Source: Gammaproteobacteria bacterium
GTDB lineage: Bacteria; Pseudomonadota; Gammaproteobacteria; DSM-16500
Assembly (NCBI GenBank): GCA_031291255.1
Contig: JARLJN010000190.1
Coordinates: forward strand, 1-43,503
DNA length: 43,503 nt
Direction: 5' to 3'
Positions 18,788-27,050 of this stretch are shown piece by piece (within the stretch, counting starts at the first letter, position 1; every line of letters starts with the position of its first letter). The notes below the pieces were generated by a model, which did not search any database, was not told the DNA's origin, and was given only the letters and a program-made list of their open reading frames with translations. The position numbers and the translations under genes were made by a program.

Positions 18788-18884
18788 AAAATTTTAGAAC
18801 GAATTACTAATTATTGCTGCTTTAGCGGTAAAATAATTGGTTTTGCATTGATTCATAAGGCTATATGGAGAAAAATGGCGGAAA

Positions 18885-18902
18885 TTACTGTCATGGCAGT
18901 AA
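18885..18902. promoter_or_regulatory. Second hipBST operator-like site O2
   Basis: ttactg-tcatgg-cagtaa repeats the core and the exact six-base spacing of O1, about 140 bases further upstream. The arms are shorter (six to seven bases). A paired site at this distance would allow DNA looping or regulation of a divergent transcript. No plus-strand gene is visible in the 300-base hipB-rluB gap; apart from O1, O2 and the promoter I see nothing else in it. Confidence 0.65.
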
Positions 18903-19025
18903 AATTATTAACGTCAATCATAAATTGCCTGAGATATGGGGTAATTTTTTTGGCGGGGATCCTTGAAACTTAACCCAGATTTTCGTTGTACTCAATCCAG
19001 GTTACATCCAATACATGATATTTTT

Positions 19026-19760
19026 TTATAATCCCGCCATTTGTTTGAGTTCATCTATGCCATCACGGTTCATTTCTTCCCAGCGTCCGCGTTTGATGCT
19101 GCGTGGTAAAGTGATAGAACCAAAACGTATGCGAATTAAACGACTAACGCGTACATCCATAGCTTCCCAAAGACGACGCACTAAACGGTTGCGGCCTTCT
19201 CTGACGATAACGTGATACCAGCGATTGGTGCCTTCGCCGCCCGCGTCAGTAATTTCATCGAAATGTGCTAAGCCATCATTTAGCTCTACACCTTTTTTCA
19301 TTTTAGTGAGCATAGCAGGAGTCACTTCACCTTGAACACGTACAGCGTATTCACGTTCAATTTCTGCTGAAGGATGCATTAATCGATTGGCTAATTCGCC
19401 ATCGTTAGTCAGCAACAATACGCCCGAGGTGTTGAAGTCTAAGCGACCTACGGAGATCCAGCGGCCATTACGAATTAAAGGCAAGCGATCAAACACGGTA
19501 GGGCGTTTCTCAGGATCGGAGTGAGAACAAATTTCGCCTTCAGGTTTATGATAAAGTAATACGCGGCATTTTTGGGATTGGCTTTTTACCAGTTGTATTT
19601 CGCGGCCATCGACTGCAACGGTTTGTTCTTCGGTAATGCGATCGCCTAGTTTGGCTAAGCTGCCATCAACTTTAATGCGGCCTTCTTGTATCCATACTTC
19701 GATTTGACGACGTGAGCCTAATCCAGCGGCAGCTAGTACTTTTTGTATTTTTTCGCTCAT
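19026..19760 (-). CDS. rluB: 23S rRNA pseudouridine(2605) synthase RluB
   Basis: The enzyme isomerises a uridine in the 23S rRNA peptidyl-transferase region. An N-terminal S4 domain (KIQKVLAAAGLGSRRQIEVWIQEGRIKVDG) is followed by the RsuA/RluB catalytic motif GRLDFNTSGVLLLTNDG (nucleophile Asp), LMHPSAEIEREYAVRV and the GRNRLVRRLWEAMDVRVSRL helix. I chose ATG 19760 (MSEKIQK), as the S4 domain starts there; the open frame upstream runs through a hairpin. It follows scpB on the same strand, a common pairing. Confidence 0.95.
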   Translation of the reverse strand: MSEKIQKVLAAAGLGSRRQIEVWIQEGRIKVDGSLAKLGDRITEEQTVAVDGREIQLVKSQSQKCRVLLYHKPEGEICSHSDPEKRPTVFDRLPLIRNGRWISVGRLDFNTSGVLLLTNDGELANRLMHPSAEIEREYAVRVQGEVTPAMLTKMKKGVELNDGLAHFDEITDAGGEGTNRWYHVIVREGRNRLVRRLWEAMDVRVSRLIRIRFGSITLPRSIKRGRWEEMNRDGIDELKQMAGL

Positions 19761-19793
19761 GGGGGGAACCCTGTAATAAAATGCTGGAAAATT

Positions 19794-19834
19794 TGTTAGA
19801 TGGATTACGAGGCAAGCTTGTAATCCATCTAACA
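19794..19834. terminator. Perfect 15-bp hairpin between scpB and rluB
   Basis: tgttagatggattac and gtaatccatctaaca pair perfectly around an 11-base loop. On the minus strand it lies just after the scpB stop and is followed by an A/T-rich stretch without a long T run. It may be an attenuator, an RNA-processing site, or a repeat. No second copy is seen in the window. Confidence 0.6.
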
Positions 19835-19844
19835 TTTGTTTGGG

Positions 19845-20558
19845 TTAGGTTAGTTCAGTAGAAGTTTCAACTTGCTCGTCAGGCTGGGATGATTGTTCTG
19901 TGTTAGGTTCTTCGCTAAGGTTTAGTGTTTCTTCTTCGGTTGCTTCAATAAACTCATCAATAAACTCATCATTCGCTTCAGTGCTGGCTAATTCAAGTTG
20001 GATTTGAAGTTTTTCTTCTTGGCTTTCCATGTTGCTCAGCTCAGCCAAGGTAGGAAGTTCGGTTAAACTTTTTAAATTCAAATGATCCAATAACGCTTTA
20101 GTCGTGCCATAAAGTGCTGGTTTGCCAGGCACATCTTTATGACCGATGACACGTATCCATTCACGTTCTAATAAAGTTTTAGTGATGTGTGTACTCACTG
20201 CTACACCGCGGATTTCTTCAATTTCAGCGCGTGTAATAGGTTGGCGATAAGCAATTAATGCGATGGTTTCGAGCACGGCTCGTGAGTAACGTGGAGCGCG
20301 TTCGTCCCATAATCTACCTAACCAAGGGCTTAAATCCATTTTGGCTTGAAACTGATAACCGCTGGCCACTTCACGTAATTCTATGCCGCGATCTGAATAT
20401 TGCTGCTGCATGGCTTGCAGCAAACTACGGATTTCTTGGGTGCTAGGCTGTTCGGGTTCATCAAATAGCTTTTGTAAATCAGCTACTGTGAGAGGTCTGC
20501 CGGCAACCATAATGGCGGCTTCGAATATACGTTGCAGTTGTTCAGGGTTCATAGTCAT
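19845..20558 (-). CDS. scpB: Segregation and condensation protein B
   Basis: ScpB pairs with ScpA and SMC in chromosome condensation. Two winged-helix domains are visible: PEQLQRIFEAAIMVAGRPLTVADLQ and YSRAVLETIALIAYRQPITRAEIEEIRGVAVS, with the typical PGKPALYGTTKALLDHLNL. The last ~60 residues are an acidic Glu/Ser-rich tail. ATG 20558 is the first of two near starts (the other is at 20552), with no strong ribosome site. scpA, its usual operon partner, is 0.7 kb upstream on the same strand but separated by an antisense toxin-antitoxin pair. Confidence 0.95.
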   Translation of the reverse strand: MTMNPEQLQRIFEAAIMVAGRPLTVADLQKLFDEPEQPSTQEIRSLLQAMQQQYSDRGIELREVASGYQFQAKMDLSPWLGRLWDERAPRYSRAVLETIALIAYRQPITRAEIEEIRGVAVSTHITKTLLEREWIRVIGHKDVPGKPALYGTTKALLDHLNLKSLTELPTLAELSNMESQEEKLQIQLELASTEANDEFIDEFIEATEEETLNLSEEPNTEQSSQPDEQVETSTELT

Positions 20559-20691
20559 GGAAAAAGGCTCATATAAAAACTGGCTTAATTTTAACAGAAA
20601 TGGGTTTCAGGAGAAAGCGTTTTTAAGATGGATAATTTAAGCATTTAGTACTATAATGAAGTAATAAAGTAATACTGTAAGGGGTAATGAT

Positions 20692-20916
20692 ATGAACATG
20701 TCCACTATCACGCAAAAAGGTCAGGCAACTATTCCTGCTGAGGTGCGTAAAAAATTAGATTTACACCCTGGCGATAAGATTGGCTTTGAACTTAAGGATG
20801 GAAATATCGTGTTGCGTAAGATCCAAGCTTTTGAGTATGAATACCACAAGGCATTAGGCACCACCTTATCTGAATGGTCTTCGGTTGAGGATGATGACGC
20901 TTATGGAGACTTATAA
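20692..20916 (+). CDS. AbrB/MazE-type antitoxin
   Basis: This 74-residue SpoVT/AbrB swapped-hairpin protein shows MSTITQKGQATIPAEVRKKLDLHPGDKIGFEL and NIVLRK, which dimerise into a DNA-binding barrel. The acidic C-terminus (LSEWSSVEDDDAYGDL) is the kind of tail that wraps the toxin. AAGGGG lies six bases before ATG 20692, and a TATAAT at 20652-20657 is a likely -10 box. The end overlaps the start of the toxin gene, so the two are coupled. It runs opposite to scpA and scpB. Confidence 0.93.
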   Translation: MNMSTITQKGQATIPAEVRKKLDLHPGDKIGFELKDGNIVLRKIQAFEYEYHKALGTTLSEWSSVEDDDAYGDL

Positions 20917-21241
20917 ACCTTTTTCTGTGGTTGTCGTACCATTTCCATTCACCGATGCAAGCCAAGCTAAAAGACGTCCAGCAGTGGTGTTAAGCACTGA
21001 GGATTTTCAAAAACAAACAAAGCATATTACTTTGTTGATGGTAACGAGTGCTAAGCATAGCCAGTGGCATGGCGATCATAAAATTATTGATTTAGAGTCC
21101 GCAGGCTTGCATGCTGAATCGATAGTAAGGCAAAAGATTTTCACTTTAGATCAAAGGATAATAATAGATTCTATCGGTAAATTAGCATTGAAAGATAAAG
21201 AGGCTGTTATTAAATATACTCATAGACATCTGAAATTTTGA
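20903..21241 (+). CDS. MazF/PemK-family toxin (endoribonuclease)
   Basis: MazF/PemK toxins cut mRNA (sometimes tRNA or rRNA) at specific sequences. The ~112 residues show the family opening VVVVPFPFTDASQAKRRPAVVLS with the conserved RRPAVVLS strand, LLMVTSAK, HAESIVRQKIFTLD (core strand with the conserved S/R) and a C-terminal helix. ATG 20903 (METYKPF) gives the standard N-terminus; ATGs at 20891/20894 are alternatives closer to a GAGG. It overlaps the antitoxin gene. Its stop is one base from the scpA stop, so the two genes are tightly convergent. Confidence 0.92.
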   Translation: METYKPFSVVVVPFPFTDASQAKRRPAVVLSTEDFQKQTKHITLLMVTSAKHSQWHGDHKIIDLESAGLHAESIVRQKIFTLDQRIIIDSIGKLALKDKEAVIKYTHRHLKF

Positions 21242-21242
21242 G

Positions 21243-22073
21243 TTAGGCCACAGCTTTCAAATGGATAGGGCCAAACGCAGAGGTTTGAACAAACTCAATC
21301 ATGTTATGCTTCAATAATTCCAGCATCGCGAGAAAGGTGACGACTATCCCTAAACGGCCTTCTTTGGGATTAAATAGAGTTGATAACACGGTGAAATCTT
21401 GACCCTGCAGAGCCTCTAAGATGTTAGTCATGCGCTCACGTATGGACATAGTTTCCATTTGAATGTTATGGCTTGCGTTAAGCTCTGTACGGCGTAAAAC
21501 ATCGGCTAATGCTAACAATAATTCTTTAAGATGAATGTTAGGCAGAGGTTTATCAAAGACCATGTCATCTGTTTCGGCGTTAGCGATAAAGGTATCTCGG
21601 CCTATACGGGGTAATCTATCGATATCTTCAGCCGCTTTTTTAAAGCGTTCGTATTCTTGTAAGCGACGTATCAACTCTGCACGAGGATCTTCTTCTTCAG
21701 CAGAGGTATCTTCCGAGCGTGGAAGCAGCATGCGAGATTTGATTTCTGCAAGTATCGCTGCCATTACCAAGTATTCAGCGGCAAGTTCTAGCGAAACATC
21801 TTTCATGAGTTCTACATAATTCATATATTGCCGGGTGACTTCAGCAATAGGAATGTCGAGTATATCGAGATTTTGTTTTTTTATGAGGTAAAGTAATAGA
21901 TCTAAGGGCCCCTCAAAGGCTTCTAGAAAAACTTCCATTGCATCAGGCGGGATATATAAATCTTTAGGCATGACGGTGAGTGCATGCCCCCGAATAAGGG
22001 CAAGATGGGCAGGTTCTTCAGTAATTTGTTCTTGCTCTATGGGTTCCATGGTCGATATATTACCGAAAATCAT
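21243..22073 (-). CDS. scpA: Segregation and condensation protein A
   Basis: ScpA is the kleisin that bridges the SMC heads. Visible are FEGPLDLLLYLIKKQNLDILDIPIAEVTRQYMNYV (N-terminal domain), LELAAEYLVMAAILAEIKSRMLLPR, and a C-terminal winged helix (VVTFLAMLELLKHNMIEFVQ...FGPIHL). The start is at ATG 22073 or, with similar likelihood, ATG 22049 (MEPIEQ). Neither has a strong ribosome site. Divergent from tsaC, which starts 78 bases away. Confidence 0.95.
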   Translation of the reverse strand: MIFGNISTMEPIEQEQITEEPAHLALIRGHALTVMPKDLYIPPDAMEVFLEAFEGPLDLLLYLIKKQNLDILDIPIAEVTRQYMNYVELMKDVSLELAAEYLVMAAILAEIKSRMLLPRSEDTSAEEEDPRAELIRRLQEYERFKKAAEDIDRLPRIGRDTFIANAETDDMVFDKPLPNIHLKELLLALADVLRRTELNASHNIQMETMSIRERMTNILEALQGQDFTVLSTLFNPKEGRLGIVVTFLAMLELLKHNMIEFVQTSAFGPIHLKAVA

Positions 22074-22151
22074 TCAAATACGAAAGGCTTTACTTGTATC
22101 TAGACGCAGAGTGGAGGAAAATAACCTCTTTAGTCAAAGACGTATGCGAAT

Positions 22152-23117
22152 ATGATTATTCAATCAGATTTGATGAAAGCGGTCGAAATTTTACGCAAAG
22201 GCGGGCTAATTGCTTTGCCTACCGAGACTGTCTATGGTCTGGGGGCGGATGCGAGTAATCCTGAAGCCTTACTTAAAATTTTCACTGTTAAGCAGCGTCC
22301 TATTGATCATCCTCTTATTGTACACCTAGCAGATATAGAGCAATTGCCTGAATGGGTTAGCGAGATTCCTGACTTTGCCATGCAGTTAGGGCTGGCTTTA
22401 TGGCCTGGGCCCATGACGCTTATTTTCAAAAAAGCACCCCATGTCAGCGATTTAATTACGGGTAAGCAAGATACCATAGCGGTGCGTGTTCCTGCTCATC
22501 CTATTGCGGAAGCCTTGTTGCGAGCATTTGGCGGCGGCGTTGCTGCGCCTTCTGCAAATCTTTTTGGACGCTTGAGCCCCACGACTGCAGCTGCAGTACG
22601 CGAAGAATTAGGGGATCAAGTTGATTTTATTCTGGATGGCGGCCAATGCGAAGTAGGGGTGGAATCGACTATTATTGATGTCAGTAGAGGCTATCCTGTC
22701 ATCTTGCGCCCAGGCATGATTACTGCTCACCAAATCGAATCGATTTTGAATGAAGAAATTATTACTGCATTAAGAAAAAACTCACCTAGAGTATCGGGTT
22801 CCATGGCCTCACATTATGCGCCGCGAACTAAAATGCGTTTGATGAAATCACTGGTTATTCCGCATTTTTTAAATGAATTACGTCATAAAGATTTGCCTAT
22901 TGCCATACTCACTTACAGTATGTGCCCACTCCCTCAAGATGACGTTGAATGGATTATGATGCCTAATAACCCATTGTCATATGCTCACGATCTCTATCAA
23001 ACTTTGCGTGATTTAGATAAAAGAGATTTTCGCGAAATCATCATCGAAACGCCTCCCGAAGATTCAAGTTGGGATGCGATTCGTGATAGATTGGTGCGGG
23101 CAAGTCACAAAGAATAA
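22152..23117 (+). CDS. tsaC: Threonylcarbamoyl-AMP synthase, Sua5 type
   Basis: It makes threonylcarbamoyl-AMP from threonine, bicarbonate and ATP for the t6A37 modification of tRNAs. The YrdC domain is clear: GGLIALPTETVYGLGADA, KQRPIDHPLIVHL, WPGPMTLIF, VRVPAHPIAEALL, GGGVAAPSANLFGRLSPTTA, VGVESTIIDV and ILRPGMIT. From about residue 205 a linker with SGSMASHYAPRTKM leads to a C-terminal Sua5 domain, so this is the long Sua5 form (321 residues), not the short TsaC of E. coli. No clear Shine-Dalgarno precedes ATG 22152. Confidence 0.95.
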   Translation: MIIQSDLMKAVEILRKGGLIALPTETVYGLGADASNPEALLKIFTVKQRPIDHPLIVHLADIEQLPEWVSEIPDFAMQLGLALWPGPMTLIFKKAPHVSDLITGKQDTIAVRVPAHPIAEALLRAFGGGVAAPSANLFGRLSPTTAAAVREELGDQVDFILDGGQCEVGVESTIIDVSRGYPVILRPGMITAHQIESILNEEIITALRKNSPRVSGSMASHYAPRTKMRLMKSLVIPHFLNELRHKDLPIAILTYSMCPLPQDDVEWIMMPNNPLSYAHDLYQTLRDLDKRDFREIIIETPPEDSSWDAIRDRLVRASHKE

Positions 23118-23133
23118 ATAAAACACTAATGGC

Positions 23134-24594
23134 CTACTGTCCTTGCGCTAAAGAAAATCCAACTTTACCGTCATAGGTATAAAGATTTTCTGTTTTAATG
23201 ACATCAAATCCTAAGGCCTCAAATTGTTGCAGCAATGCAATAATATCCGCATGTGAAATCGCTTTAATATTTTTTAAATCATCACTGGATTGAAAACGAC
23301 AGCTGCAATGATTTGCATAAGGTGCTTGTATCATGCAATTAGGCCATATTTTTAAACCACGACTCGTAATCGTAATTAATTTCATAGGGCTATTCATTTT
23401 AGAAATTTTTTCACCGAGTTCTTCGGGGGTGAAATTTAAGTTATCGATGAAAATATCAATACCGACTAATTCTTTTTTTGCTTTTGGTTTTTTGATTTCA
23501 CCATAACAGGCGATTTTGGGTTGAACATCATTTTTGTAGGCTACGACTTTGAAGTGTTTTGGATTTTTGCCTAAATTTGCGATGACAGCGTCTGCAAATT
23601 CATCTGTGTTCACTTTCTTTTTGCTGTGTTCAGGGGAATAAATATCAGCTGTGTGTATTCCATCTTCCAATGTTGTTAACCAAGCATTTTCAATTAATGC
23701 AGCAGTGTCAGGCTGATTAATATGAATTAACATTTGTATGGCACCGTTTAATAGGCCTGAAGGATTTGCAATTTTTTTCCCTGCAATATCAGGAGCAGAA
23801 CCATGTATGGCTTCAAACATCGCCATTTCATTACCTACATTCGCAGAGCCTGCTAAACCGACTGAGCCTGCAATTTGTGCTGCAACATCTGAAAGAATAT
23901 CACCGTATAAATTAGAGGTAACGATAACATCAAAACGTTCAGGCTCTGCTGCAACTAATGCAGTGCCTATATCAATAATTAAATGTTCTGTTTTAATGTC
24001 AGGATATTCAGCAGAAATTTCATTAAAGACTTGATGAAAAATTCCATCCGTCATTTTCATAATGTTGTCTTTGGTTAAGCACGTCACTTTTTTGCGATTA
24101 AATTTACGCGCATATTCAAATGCATAATGCACTATGCGTTCGCAGCCAGGTCGTGTGACTAACTTCAAACATTGATACATTTCATCTGTTTGTCTGTGTT
24201 CTATACCGGCATAAGTGCCTTCTTCGTTTTCACGCACTATCACTAAATCCATTAACGGATGATTGGTGCGTATGTAAGGAGAATATGCTTTGCAGGGACG
24301 AACGTTCGCATACAAGCTTAGTGTTTTTCGCAAAGTGACATTCAAGCTTTTATAGCCGCCGCCTTGCGGTGTTGTAATGGGGCCTTTTAGTAAGACTTTG
24401 GTGCGTTTTAAAGATTCCCATGCAGAATCAGGTATACCTGACGTAAATCCTTGTAAGTAAACTTTCTCACCAATTTCTATTATCTCAGGTTCTATATTGG
24501 CTTTTGCTGCAACTAAAATTTTAAGTGTTGCTGCCATAATTTCTGGCCCAATTCCGTCGCCATATGCAACTGTAATGGGTGTTTTGACTGCCAT
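23134..24594 (-). CDS. icd: Isocitrate dehydrogenase, Rickettsia/Thermus-like long type
   Basis: It oxidises isocitrate to 2-oxoglutarate in the TCA cycle. Family marks are AYGDGIGPEI, TTPQGGGYKSLNVTLRKTLSLYANVRPCK, IVRENEEGTYAGIEH, RKKVTCLTKDNIMK and SNLYGDILSDVAAQIAGSVGLAGSANVG. The cofactor region reads HGSAPDIAGKKIANPSG: Asp-Ile stand where E. coli has the NADP-binding Lys-Tyr, so NAD use is possible. A C-terminal extension of about 140 residues (IDIFIDNLNFTPEELGEKI...) is characteristic of the longer group. ATG 24594 has GGAG eight bases upstream; an in-frame GTG at 24603 overlaps that site. It lies just downstream of murF. Confidence 0.95.
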   Translation of the reverse strand: MAVKTPITVAYGDGIGPEIMAATLKILVAAKANIEPEIIEIGEKVYLQGFTSGIPDSAWESLKRTKVLLKGPITTPQGGGYKSLNVTLRKTLSLYANVRPCKAYSPYIRTNHPLMDLVIVRENEEGTYAGIEHRQTDEMYQCLKLVTRPGCERIVHYAFEYARKFNRKKVTCLTKDNIMKMTDGIFHQVFNEISAEYPDIKTEHLIIDIGTALVAAEPERFDVIVTSNLYGDILSDVAAQIAGSVGLAGSANVGNEMAMFEAIHGSAPDIAGKKIANPSGLLNGAIQMLIHINQPDTAALIENAWLTTLEDGIHTADIYSPEHSKKKVNTDEFADAVIANLGKNPKHFKVVAYKNDVQPKIACYGEIKKPKAKKELVGIDIFIDNLNFTPEELGEKISKMNSPMKLITITSRGLKIWPNCMIQAPYANHCSCRFQSSDDLKNIKAISHADIIALLQQFEALGFDVIKTENLYTYDGKVGFSLAQGQ

Positions 24595-24627
24595 AAACTT
24601 CACTCCAGTGGTTCGTGATTTATAGTT

Positions 24628-26007
24628 TTAATTTCGTATCAGCGGCTGCTTTGCAATTAATCCGGAAACAATGTTTTCCATTTTCATTGAACGAGAGCCT
24701 TTGACAAGTACAGTAGCATCAGATTGAAGATGAGGTTTTAACGCATGTAATAATTTTTCGTGATCTGTAAAATGCTGAGCATGTTCACCAAAGCTAGAGC
24801 TCGTTGCAGAGGATAACTCTCCGTAAGTAAACAAGTGATCTATGCCAGCAGCGCGTGCATTTTTTCCTGCTTGTGTATGCAGTGCTTGTGCATCAGGACC
24901 CAGTTCTTTCATGTCTCCTAACACTAAGATTTTTTTACCAGCAAAAATGGATAACGCATTTAACGCTGCATCCAGTGAAAATGGATTTGCATTGTAGGTA
25001 TCATCTATGACGCGTAAACCATTTGGTAACATATGTTGATTCATTCTGCCTGGCGCTGCTTGAACTGTTTCTAGCCCTATTTTTATAGTGTGTAAATCAA
25101 TGTTTAACGCAAGTGTTGCGGCAGTTGCTGCTAATGCGTTCATCACATTATGTTCACCTATGAAGGGGAGGGTGACATCCATTTTTCCGGCAGGTGTTTG
25201 TAAGAGTATATGTTGTCCGTTAGCTGTTTGAGTAATGATGGTGGCAGTGACATCAGAGCTATTATTTAAGCCAAAACTTATGCGTTTATGATCAGTGACT
25301 AAGCTGCACCAATATTTAAAAAAGGGATCATCTTTATTAAGGACAGCTACGCCATTTTTTTGTAAACCTAAAAATATTTCACCTTTTGCTTTAGCGACTC
25401 CATCAATATCTCCACCCACACCTTCAAGATGTGCAGCGGCGGCATTATTGATGACAGCAACATGGGGTTTAGCCAATTGGGTGAGATAAGCAATTTCATT
25501 GAAATGATTCATGCCCATTTCAAGGACGCCGTATTTATGATTTTCATTGAGGCGGCATAAAGTGAGCGGTAACCCTATATGATTATTAAAGTTGCCTGCT
25601 GTTGCAAACACTTGGTGTGCATTGCCCAGACATTCTGCAGTGAGAATAGAGGCAATCATATTTTTTAAAGTGGTTTTGCCATTGCTGCCAGTGACTGCAA
25701 TCAGCGGTAACGAAAAACGATTACGCCAGTTTGCACCTATTTTTCCCAGTGCTGCTATGGTGTCTTTGACCAGGAGTTGAGGTAGAGACGCATCTGTGTT
25801 GTGTTCAACCAGTGCTGCACTTGCTCCTAATTGACCAGCTTGTGTAACAAAATGATGGCCATCGAAATTCTCACCTTTAAGTGCAATGTATAAGTTGCCT
25901 TTATTCAGTGTGCGGGTGTCTATGCTAATGCCTTCGAAAGAGGGATTAACAGAAGGAATGGGCAAGTCCAATTCTGTAGCGAGTTCTTTTAAAGTTAAAT
26001 TAATCAT
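24628..26007 (-). CDS. murF: UDP-MurNAc-tripeptide-D-Ala-D-Ala ligase
   Basis: MurF adds D-Ala-D-Ala to the UDP-MurNAc tripeptide, the last cytoplasmic step of the peptidoglycan monomer. The N-terminal substrate domain has SIDTRTLNKGNLYIALKGENFDGH. The ATP loop is AVTGSNGKTTLKNMIA. Further marks are TAGNFNNHIGLPLTL, VLEMGMNHFNEIAYL, NNAAAAHLEG and IDDTYNANPFSLDAAL. The C-terminal domain has ILVLGDMKELG and VLVKGSRSMKME. I chose ATG 26007 (MINLTLKE), preceded by GAGAA. It is separated from its usual mur neighbours. Confidence 0.96.
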   Translation of the reverse strand: MINLTLKELATELDLPIPSVNPSFEGISIDTRTLNKGNLYIALKGENFDGHHFVTQAGQLGASAALVEHNTDASLPQLLVKDTIAALGKIGANWRNRFSLPLIAVTGSNGKTTLKNMIASILTAECLGNAHQVFATAGNFNNHIGLPLTLCRLNENHKYGVLEMGMNHFNEIAYLTQLAKPHVAVINNAAAAHLEGVGGDIDGVAKAKGEIFLGLQKNGVAVLNKDDPFFKYWCSLVTDHKRISFGLNNSSDVTATIITQTANGQHILLQTPAGKMDVTLPFIGEHNVMNALAATAATLALNIDLHTIKIGLETVQAAPGRMNQHMLPNGLRVIDDTYNANPFSLDAALNALSIFAGKKILVLGDMKELGPDAQALHTQAGKNARAAGIDHLFTYGELSSATSSSFGEHAQHFTDHEKLLHALKPHLQSDATVLVKGSRSMKMENIVSGLIAKQPLIRN

Positions 26008-26076
26008 TCGATTCTCATGCAGATGAATAGTTGTGCATATGATAGCGTAAATATAAGAAAAAAACGATGCTCGGTG

Positions 26077-26162
26077 TGTAGCGTGGACAAAGGCATGCAA
26101 CGCCGTGTCCGCGGGGTTTGCCTCATATCTTCCCGGACACGCTGCGCTTTGTCCGGGCTACA
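26077..26162. repeat. Degenerate REPIN (two inverted GTAG-type REPs)
   Basis: The outer ends tgtagcg...gctaca face inward. The right half, gtagcccggacaaagcgcag on the minus strand, is a well-kept REP. The left half has substitutions. The two are separated by about ten bases (gtttgcctcatatct region). It sits between parB and murF. The same family occurs at 30831 and 36368. Confidence 0.7.
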
Positions 26163-26168
26163 TGTTGC

Positions 26169-26963
26169 TCAATCTTCGTATTTGAAGCCTATTCTTTCAA
26201 AATGCCCTTCTAACTCATCCACATTGTTAAAACGGATTTTTACATACCCGCCGCCGCGTTCTTCACAATCAATTTGTACTCGATTGCCTACGTGGTTGGT
26301 TAATGCGGTTTCTAGTTGTTTCATATTAGGGTCACTGTAACGACTTTCTGTATTTGTATGCGTTTGCAGTTTTTTGGCTTCCGTTTCCAGCTTTCTTACG
26401 CTCCATTTTTTTTGTAATATGCGTTCTGCGAGTTCTAATTGTAATTGCAGGGGTAATCCCGCAAGAATTTTTCCGTGGCCTTCAGAAAGTTGACCTGTAA
26501 TTAATAAGTCTTGTACGCGTTTGTCTAATTTCAATAAGCGCAATGCATTGGTGATTTTGGTGCGTGATTTTCCAACAGTCGCTGCGACTTCATCATGTAG
26601 ATAATGAAATTCATCAATAAGGCGTTGGTAGGCTTGTGCTTCTTCTATGGGATTTAAATCCGCGCGATTAATATTTTCAATAATAGAGGCTTGTAAAGCT
26701 TGTTCATCACTGTAGTGACTGACTAAGCAGCTCACTAGGCTTAAACCTGCAAGTTGTGCGGCACGCCAGCGACGTTCACCTGCCACAATTTCAAATTTAC
26801 CGTCTTTTAATGGGCGAACGACTATGGGTTGTAAGAGGCCGTTAGTTGTTTTAATGGATTCGGCAAGCTCTTGCAATTGTTCAGCATCAAAATGCCGCCT
26901 AGGCTGGTATTTACCGCGTACAAGCTGATCTAACGACAGTTGTTGAAGTAAAGGTTTGGACAT
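26169..26963 (-). CDS. parB: ParB/Spo0J-family partition protein
   Basis: ParB proteins bind parS sites, spread using CTP and work with ParA in chromosome or plasmid segregation. The 264 residues begin with the SLDQLVRGKYQPRRHFDAEQLQEL motif, then IVAGERRWRAAQLAGL (CTP-binding GERRWRA), ASIIENINRADLNPIEEAQAY, a helix-turn-helix (LHDEVAATVGKSRTKITNALRLLKLD) and a C-terminal dimerisation region. No parA gene lies next to it and I found no canonical parS (TGTTTCACGTGAAACA) in the window. It may be a second, orphan ParB or a Noc-like protein; the chromosomal parAB usually lies near gidAB. Confidence 0.88.
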   Translation of the reverse strand: MSKPLLQQLSLDQLVRGKYQPRRHFDAEQLQELAESIKTTNGLLQPIVVRPLKDGKFEIVAGERRWRAAQLAGLSLVSCLVSHYSDEQALQASIIENINRADLNPIEEAQAYQRLIDEFHYLHDEVAATVGKSRTKITNALRLLKLDKRVQDLLITGQLSEGHGKILAGLPLQLQLELAERILQKKWSVRKLETEAKKLQTHTNTESRYSDPNMKQLETALTNHVGNRVQIDCEERGGGYVKIRFNNVDELEGHFERIGFKYED

Positions 26964-27050
26964 GGTGCATTATCATCCTGAATGATAGAGTGATTTGACT
27001 CATTGCGAGAAATATACACTAATATGCTGGATGATTTCACTATTAGTTAT

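Noticed and set aside
26169..27050. parS sites around parB
   Set aside because: I searched by eye for TGTTTCACGTGAAACA-like palindromes and saw none.
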